From positions 1 to 19,505 of the forward strand of contig JAFDHR010000013.1 of NCBI GenBank assembly GCA_019308645.1: 19,505 nucleotides of DNA, read 5' to 3'. The translations under genes were made by a program, and so were the position numbers. Each line of letters begins with the position of its first letter. The stretch's first letter is position 1. The notes beneath the pieces are model-generated. The model saw only the letters and a program-made list of their open reading frames with translations. It was not told where the DNA came from and did no database searches. Shown piece after piece: positions 14,236 through 19,505 of this stretch. This DNA is from Deltaproteobacteria bacterium. Lineage in GTDB: Bacteria; Desulfobacterota; DSM-4660; Desulfatiglandales; B25-G16.

Positions 14236-15171
14236 ATGAAATTTGAGAAAATGAGTTTGAAAAAAAATCTTTTAGAAACAAATATAGGTTTTATTGGCAT
14301 AGGAATGATGGGTGACCCAATGGCCCAGAACCTCCTGAAGGGAGGCTTTAAGGTTATGGTCTATGATGTTCGGCCAGAGGCGATGGAGAATGCCAGGGCT
14401 TTGGGTGCCAAATTAGCCCAAAATGCTTCTGAAATGGCATGTTGTGATTTAGTCTTCATTATGACTAATACAGGTGCACAAGTGCAAGATGTGATTATGG
14501 GAGAGCAAGGTATTATTCAAGGTTTTAAAGGTAAGCATCAGTTGCGGCTTGTCGTTATGTCAACGGTATCCCCTATCTTGATAAAAAACTTAGCTAGTAC
14601 AATTGGGTCAAAAAGTATTACTTTTGCCGATGCACCTGTGAGCGGCTTACTGGTAGGAGCTCAGCAAGGATCACTTACCTTTATGGTCGGGGGCCAGAAA
14701 GACACTGTGGAGTTCATCAGACCATATCTTAAGATCATGGGAAAAAACATTTTCTATATCGGTCCATTGGGTTCTGGATTAGCTATGAAATTATTAAACA
14801 ACGTCATAGGTCTTACCATTCAGTACTTGTTTCCAGAAGCCCTGAAAATCGGCATCAAAGCTGGTCTTGATGTTAATAAAATGGTGGAAGTTATTAAAGT
14901 AAGTACTGGAAATTCATGGCCTTCCGACCAATGGAGTTCCTATGTAGATGTCATGGAGATGATGGTGAAGGATCCAAAGTTACATAAAACTCTCAATTCA
15001 ATTGCGATCAAAGACTTTCAATCTGCATTAGAATGGGCTGAGGAATTGAAATATGAAGCAACTATATTGAAAGCTATTTTTCCGATGATAAAAATCGGGG
15101 CAGAAACCACTGGTGTAGTTAATAAAGAATTGTTTAAATATATGGATGGAACTAAAATCAAAGTTCCATAA
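14236..15171 (+). CDS. NAD-binding 3-hydroxyisobutyrate dehydrogenase-like protein
   Basis: This 311-residue beta-hydroxyacid dehydrogenase has the dinucleotide fold GFIGIGMMGDPMA (residues 18-30), an acidic residue after strand 2 (VYDVRPE, D44) that favours NAD over NADP, the substrate motif DAPVSGLLVGAQQGSLTFMVGG (132-153) and the catalytic Lys185 with Asn189 in GSGLAMKLLNN. Family members oxidise beta-hydroxy acids such as 3-hydroxyisobutyrate, tartronate semialdehyde or glycerate forms to the (semi)aldehyde or keto acid. The pathway context suggests a branched or substituted hydroxy acid, but the substrate is not predictable. GAAGGGATAAAGC precedes ATG 14236; ATG 14251 is an alternative start. 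The gene is separated from the crotonase by the IS1182 and MITE-like elements, so it may have lost its native promoter. Confidence 0.88.
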   Translation: MKFEKMSLKKNLLETNIGFIGIGMMGDPMAQNLLKGGFKVMVYDVRPEAMENARALGAKLAQNASEMACCDLVFIMTNTGAQVQDVIMGEQGIIQGFKGKHQLRLVVMSTVSPILIKNLASTIGSKSITFADAPVSGLLVGAQQGSLTFMVGGQKDTVEFIRPYLKIMGKNIFYIGPLGSGLAMKLLNNVIGLTIQYLFPEALKIGIKAGLDVNKMVEVIKVSTGNSWPSDQWSSYVDVMEMMVKDPKLHKTLNSIAIKDFQSALEWAEELKYEATILKAIFPMIKIGAETTGVVNKELFKYMDGTKIKVP

Positions 15172-15760
15172 AAATGAGTTTTGCTTCAGCGCTAGGTGAA
15201 AGTTACTCAGGTACTTTATAGCGAAGTTGGTTTATCTTTTAAGAAAAAAATCACAATGATAGCTATTTGTGCGAGCATGGCGAGATTCTTCAGGCAGCTG
15301 ATTACAAAACAGAGAGGGATATTACCTTTAGGAAGCTGAAGGATAAAGGTGAAATTTGAGATGAGATTAAGCAAATGCAGATGAGATGTTTTTGGATGTT
15401 GGTAACCGGAAGAATGGTAATAGTAGTAGAACGGTATAAGGAACCAGATGGATATAATTAAATGCGCGAAATAGAATATGTTTATTGAACTAGAGCAGAC
15501 AAAGTTTGGTATCCGTCAGAATATGCTTCTGCCCAGCAATTCTTTTTGAGTAGCATTCAAGTTAATAAATAAAAAACATATATTTTGGCACTGAAAATGA
15601 AAAATTACTTGACTTTAAAATATATTTATGAATTAAATTCAAAAACAAATTAAGAATGAGCTATATTTTAAAGCTCTAAAATAAATTGGGGAGCTGAATA
15701 TTTTGTGAGAGGGCAGATAAGTGTTCTTGTCAGGCTATTAATTTTTAGAGAGGCAATTTC
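15172..15760 (+). other. 589-bp region without an intact gene
   Basis: No credible ORF is seen. The forward frames around 15255-15420 and 15500-15550 give protein-like patches broken by stops (for example GEILQAADYKTERDITFRKL and TRADKVWYPSEYASAQQF), which may be remains of a decayed gene I cannot identify. The last 150 bp are AT-rich and carry the candidate ligase promoter and operator. Confidence 0.45.
15609..15641 (+). promoter_or_regulatory. Candidate ligase promoter with perfect palindromic operator
   Basis: A TTGACT -35 box (15609-15614) is followed by TGAATTAAATTCA (15629-15641), a perfect palindrome placed where the -10 region should lie. The same core, followed by AAAA, occurs at 3011-3023 before the carboxyltransferase genes. 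A repressor bound here would block RNA polymerase. Confidence 0.4.
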
Positions 15761-17317
15761 ATGAGAATCGGAGACCTCATTGCTAGAGGAGCAAAATATT
15801 ATCCTGATAAGTTGGCGACCGTATTTAAGGATGTTCGCTTAACATACAAGGAGTTAAATGATCGTGTGAATGTAGTCGGAAATGCAATTCTGAGTGCAGG
15901 CATAAGAAAAAAGGATCGTGTGGGTATCATTTGTCATAATAGCCATTTTTATCAAGAATTATTTTTTGGGACAGCTAAGACTGGAGCTGTATTCACCACC
16001 ATTAATTGGCGCTTAGCACCAAGAGAGCTTGAATTTATCATCAACGATGCTGAGGTGAAATTACTTTTTGTAGCTGATCGATACTGGGCACAGATTGAAC
16101 CGATAAAGGATAAACTGTCGACTATAGAACAATACATTATGATCGGAGAATCCGTTCCGGGCACCATTAGTTATGAGGACTTTATTGGTTCCTCTTCTGC
16201 AGATGAAATAAATATAGAGATAGATCAACATGATACCTTCTGGCAGCTATACACCAGTGGTACTACCGGCCGCCCTAAGGGAGTTATGTTGACCCACAGC
16301 AATCTTTACGCCGATGCTGCACACAACATTATTGGTAACCGGCTGAACAGGGATGATGTGGTTTGGTGTCAGATATATCCCATGTTCCATATAGCTTTAA
16401 AGTTTGTAATAATCATAGCCTATGTACAAGGCACATGCATAATTTTAGAAAAATTTGATCTAAAAGAGTTATGCGAGATGATAGAACAAGAAAAATGTAA
16501 CTATCTTGTAATGGTACCGACGATGTGGCAATCATTTATAGATTATCCAGACCTTGATAAGCATGACCTTAGCGGTTTGAAATATTGTGGTTATTCAAGC
16601 TCTCCCATGCCAGTGGGGCTTATCAAAAGACTCATGAAAACCTTTCCTGATATTACGTTTTTTCAGACCTATGGCCTGACAGAATCTGGTAGTTCTTTAA
16701 CTATATTGCCTGCAGACCAGCATGTTATGGATGGTCCGGAACACATTGTCAAGAGATTGGGTTCCTTGGGCCGCCCCATGACAGGTGTGGATGTGAGAGT
16801 TGTCGATGAGCAAGATCGAGATTGCCCCCCTGGAAAAATTGGCGAAATAATTGGGCGAGGAGACAACATCATGAAGGGTTACTGGAAGTTGCCCGGGGAA
16901 ACCAAAAATACCCTAAAAGACGGATGGTTATATACTGGTGATATGGGGTATTGGGATGAATACGGATACATTTACATGGCTGACAGAAAGAAAGATATGA
17001 TTATCAGTGGTGGGGAAAATATCTATCCCAATGAGGTTGAACAGATTATTAGGGAGATAAATGGCGTTATCGATGTTGCTGTTATTGGCGTTCCGGATGA
17101 TATATGGGGTGAGGCAGTTAAGGCAATCATCATTAAAGCCCATGATTCTGAATTGAATGAGGAGGATGTTATACGATACTGTTCACAGAACATTGCCAGT
17201 TACAAAAAGCCAAAATCGGTTGATTTTGTGAGTGATTTTCCTAGAGGACCTACAAGGAAAGTTCTTAAAAGGAAGCTCAGAGAAAACTACTGGAAAGACA
17301 GGCAGAGAAAGGTATGA
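15761..17317 (+). CDS. Acyl-CoA ligase (AMP-forming, ANL superfamily)
   Basis: This 518-residue protein carries the full set of adenylation motifs: the phosphate loop YTSGTTGRPKG (residues 164-174), YGLTE, YTGDMG, the hinge region DRKKDMIISGGENIYPNEVE (about 408-428) and the C-terminal PTRKVLKRKLRE with the likely catalytic Lys500 (usual form PTGKV). It activates a carboxylic acid to acyl-AMP and then to its CoA thioester, so it is likely the entry or recharge step of the pathway. Sequence does not tell whether the acid is medium-chain, branched or aromatic. AGAGAGG lies before ATG 15761. Its stop overlaps the start of the next gene by 4 bp (ATGA), which implies translational coupling with the OYE-type reductase. 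Confidence 0.93.
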   Translation: MRIGDLIARGAKYYPDKLATVFKDVRLTYKELNDRVNVVGNAILSAGIRKKDRVGIICHNSHFYQELFFGTAKTGAVFTTINWRLAPRELEFIINDAEVKLLFVADRYWAQIEPIKDKLSTIEQYIMIGESVPGTISYEDFIGSSSADEINIEIDQHDTFWQLYTSGTTGRPKGVMLTHSNLYADAAHNIIGNRLNRDDVVWCQIYPMFHIALKFVIIIAYVQGTCIILEKFDLKELCEMIEQEKCNYLVMVPTMWQSFIDYPDLDKHDLSGLKYCGYSSSPMPVGLIKRLMKTFPDITFFQTYGLTESGSSLTILPADQHVMDGPEHIVKRLGSLGRPMTGVDVRVVDEQDRDCPPGKIGEIIGRGDNIMKGYWKLPGETKNTLKDGWLYTGDMGYWDEYGYIYMADRKKDMIISGGENIYPNEVEQIIREINGVIDVAVIGVPDDIWGEAVKAIIIKAHDSELNEEDVIRYCSQNIASYKKPKSVDFVSDFPRGPTRKVLKRKLRENYWKDRQRKV

Positions 17318-19258
17318 GTAGGTTAGGTTTTAGTCTTTCGAAGCTTTTTGAACCCATAGAGATAGGGAATATTTCGGTTAGGAATCGTGTGTTAATGCCG
17401 GCTATGGGAACATGTTTTGCCACTGGAGACCACTTTATTACAGATCAGTTGATAAGCTATTATGCTAAACGAGCCAAAGGGGGTGTAGGCTTAATCATTC
17501 TAGAAGCGACCTGTATTGATGATCCGGTAGGAATTGCAATACCATACGAATTGTGTATTGACCATGACAAGTATGTTCCGGGACTTAGAAAGCTGGTTGA
17601 AGCAGTACACTTATATGACGGGAAAATCGCTGTTCAGCTTCACCACGCAGGGCCCAAATACCACTTTGAGAATGGCGAACACTCAGTTGCTCCGTCACCT
17701 ATATCCCCCGATGGTAAACCGGATCTGATAGCACGCGAGTTAAGTAAAGAGGGAATAAGAGAGATAGTCAAAAAGTTTGCTCTGGGAGCAAGAAGAGCTA
17801 AACAAGCAGCATTTGATGGTATAGAGTTACTGTGCGCTCATGGGTACTTATTGAATCATTTTTTGTCTCCACATACCAATAAGAGACGAGATGAATATGG
17901 TGGCAGTCTTGAGGGGCGAGTGAAGATATTACAAGAAATTATTGAAAGCATAAGAATCGAGGCGGGGAGGGATTTTCCAATTCTGTGCAAGATTCCAGGT
18001 GATGACTATGTCGATGGAGGCATTGCTCTGGAAGAAAGTATAGCGATCTGCAAAATCCTGGAAAACCTGGGAACGGCTGCCATAACCATAACTGGGGGGG
18101 GATACTCTGAAGCAAGGTTTACCCATATAGGTCCAATGGGATACTCTCAGGGCTGGCAAGTACATTTGGCAGAAAAGGTAAAACAGAATGTCAAGATACC
18201 TATTGCAGCGATGGGCAAAATTAAAAATCCCGAATTTGCGGAGTCAATTTTAAAAGACAGCAAAGTAGACATAGTAGCTATTGGGAGAGCCCTCATTGCC
18301 GACCCTGACTTTGTTGTAAAATCGCAACGAAATGAAGCTGATCAAATCACTCCATGCATTTCGTGCAACAATTGTCTTGACAGAATAGGGGACGAGGGGA
18401 AGACGCTGAGGTGTTCCGTAAATCCATCAGTAGGGAGAGAGTATGATACCCGTATTGTCCCTGCAGGTAGATCAAGGAAGGTTCTTGTCGCCGGCGGAGG
18501 AGCAGCTGGAATGCAAGCATCCATCGTAGCTGCGTCGCGAGGACATGAGGTAATCCTTCTTGAAAAGAACGAGAAATTGGGTGGGCAATTGTTATTATCG
18601 GCGATTCCGCCAGATAAGGAAGAAATCAGCCCATTTGTTGATTATCTGTGTAACCAACTTGAAAAAAAAGGGGTAGAGGTTAGATTAAACACAAAAGCAA
18701 CTCATCAAACAGTAAAAAGCATGAAACCAGATGTGGTAATCTCAGCAACTGGAGCGTCACCATTGATTCCCACTATTGTTGGGATCAATCTAGACAAGGT
18801 GATCACTGCATGGGACGCTTTGATTCATGCCGAGAAAATTGATAATAACGTGATTATTGTTGGGGGGGGGGTTGGTCGGTATAGAAGTGGCTTGCTTTCT
18901 AGCTAAACGGGGTAAAATGGTTACCCTTGTGGAGCAATTTGAGGACTTAGGATTCGATATTGGGGTTTGGAGTAAAGCTTATGAGCTTGGAAGGTTACAT
19001 CGAGCTGGGATAACTATCATGACAAAGAATCCCGTTAGAGAAATAATTAAAGAGGGAATTGTGGTAGATGACAATGGCAAGTCAAGATTCGTACCTGCAG
19101 ATACAGTGGTATTAGCGGTAGGAGTTACCTCTGATAGAGAGCTATTGAAGGAACTTGCAACTGCAAAAGTCGAGGTGTATGCAATAGGAGATTGCGTAGT
19201 GCCGCGGGATATTATGCAAGCTACATCGCAAGGGTTTAATGTGGGGTGCTCCGTTTGA
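17314..19258 (+). pseudogene. OYE-type FMN/FAD/4Fe-4S enoate or 2,4-dienoyl-CoA reductase, split by a +1 frameshift
   Basis: The first frame (17314-18906) and a second (to 19258) together make one protein of about 647 residues, the usual length. Order: an FMN TIM barrel with QLHHAG (109-113) and HGYLLNHFLSP (176-186); a 4Fe-4S site C348-C351-C354-C367 (CISCNNC, then LRCSVNP); an FAD fold VLVAGGGAAGM (390-400); an NAD fold VGGGLVGIEVACFLAKRG in the second frame; and the FAD end motif YAIGDC near the C-terminus. The break is a run of ten G (18862-18871). Nine would keep frame and restore the glycine-rich NAD motif exactly, whereas the first frame ends in VGRYRSGLLSS. Such enzymes transfer electrons from NAD(P)H to an activated double bond in enoates or enoyl-CoAs. 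It overlaps the ligase by ATGA. The break may be sequencing error, slippage-based switching or a true mutation. Confidence 0.88.
18862..18871 (+). repeat. G10 homopolymer tract at the frameshift
   Basis: Ten consecutive G encode the glycine-rich NAD-binding loop of the flavoenzyme. With nine G the reading frame is continuous. Such tracts slip during replication and are error-prone in some sequencing methods. Confidence 0.9.
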
Positions 19259-19436
19259 AAATTTTTTCAAATAGTGGAGGGCTTTCTTTTCAGCTGCATT
19301 GCGCAAGGTTGGCTTAAAAAAAGCCTACTGTCAAGGCTCAGCGATGAATGTGCTGTTTAATTTTCACTCCGGTCAATGCTGGGAAATTGCATTTTTTCAA
19401 CATGACACCACTTGTATTTTAAAAAGGGGGTAAATA
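19259..19436 (+). other. Short intergenic region with a weak hairpin
   Basis: About 178 bp with no ORF. GGCTT and AAGCC form a small stem near 19311-19326, too weak to call a terminator. GGGGG before ATG 19437 is the probable ribosome-binding site of the next gene. Confidence 0.3.
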
Positions 19437-19505
19437 ATGGAGAAAGACATTGGTACACAATTGGTGGAATTTGCAGTCAATACCAAATATGAAGATATTC
19501 CAAAA
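19437..19505 (+). CDS. MmgE/PrpD-family protein, N-terminus only
   Basis: Twenty-three codons reach the window edge and read MEKDIGTQLVEFAVNTKYED then IPK. The pattern of LVEFAVNTKYEDIP is typical of the start of MmgE/PrpD proteins, a family with 2-methylcitrate dehydratases, cis-aconitate decarboxylase and many uncharacterised members. Such genes often sit beside CoA ligases and OYE-type reductases in anaerobic degradation clusters. The family call rests on a very short segment. Confidence 0.6.
   Translation, partial: MEKDIGTQLVEFAVNTKYEDIPK

Overview
The window is about 19.5 kb of moderately AT-rich bacterial DNA. It holds one catabolic gene cluster, nearly all on the + strand, that has been invaded repeatedly by mobile elements. 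An oxygen-sensitive glycyl radical enzyme with its activase, an Fe-S old-yellow-enzyme-type enoate reductase, an acyl-CoA ligase and acyl-CoA carboxyltransferases point to a strict anaerobe that breaks down organic acids through CoA esters. Sulfate-reducing or syntrophic Desulfobacterota, or an anaerobic Firmicute, would fit. This taxonomic guess rests on gene content only.

Layout: 1-724 (minus) is a TetR-type regulator, cut by the window edge, with two TetR DNA-binding domains in one chain. 822-2186 is an IS1202/ISNCY-like element with an exact 18-bp target duplication and an apparently mutated catalytic Asp. About 2311-2930 is an IS200-type element. 3161-6274 holds two tandem, divergent biotin-dependent-type carboxyltransferase genes. 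6643-10215 holds the glycyl radical enzyme and its activase. 10291-10744 is a dead antisense IS200 tnpA. 11003-11800 is an atypical crotonase. 11862-11900 is the start of a gene cut off by an IS1182-family element (11906-13791). 13824-14136 is a transposase-free MITE-like palindromic element. Then come a 3-hydroxyisobutyrate-dehydrogenase-like protein (14236-15171), an acyl-CoA ligase (15761-17317), an overlapping OYE-type Fe-S flavoenzyme split by a G10 frameshift (17314-19258), and the first codons of an MmgE/PrpD-family gene (19437 to the edge).

Inferred workings: the ligase would make a CoA thioester. The OYE enzyme would reduce or oxidise an enoyl group, the crotonase would isomerise or hydrate, the dehydrogenase would act on a beta-hydroxy acid, and the carboxyltransferase pair would move or remove a carboxyl group. 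The glycyl radical enzyme would do the difficult radical step. Its active-site loop (GCMRW) lacks the Glu found in the dehydratase, decarboxylase and lyase classes that I know, so its substrate cannot be assigned. The two carboxyltransferases have lost opposite halves of the active-site glycine pairs, which suggests an obligate heteromer. The TetR gene probably once faced the carboxyltransferase genes across a short intergenic region now filled by two insertion sequences.
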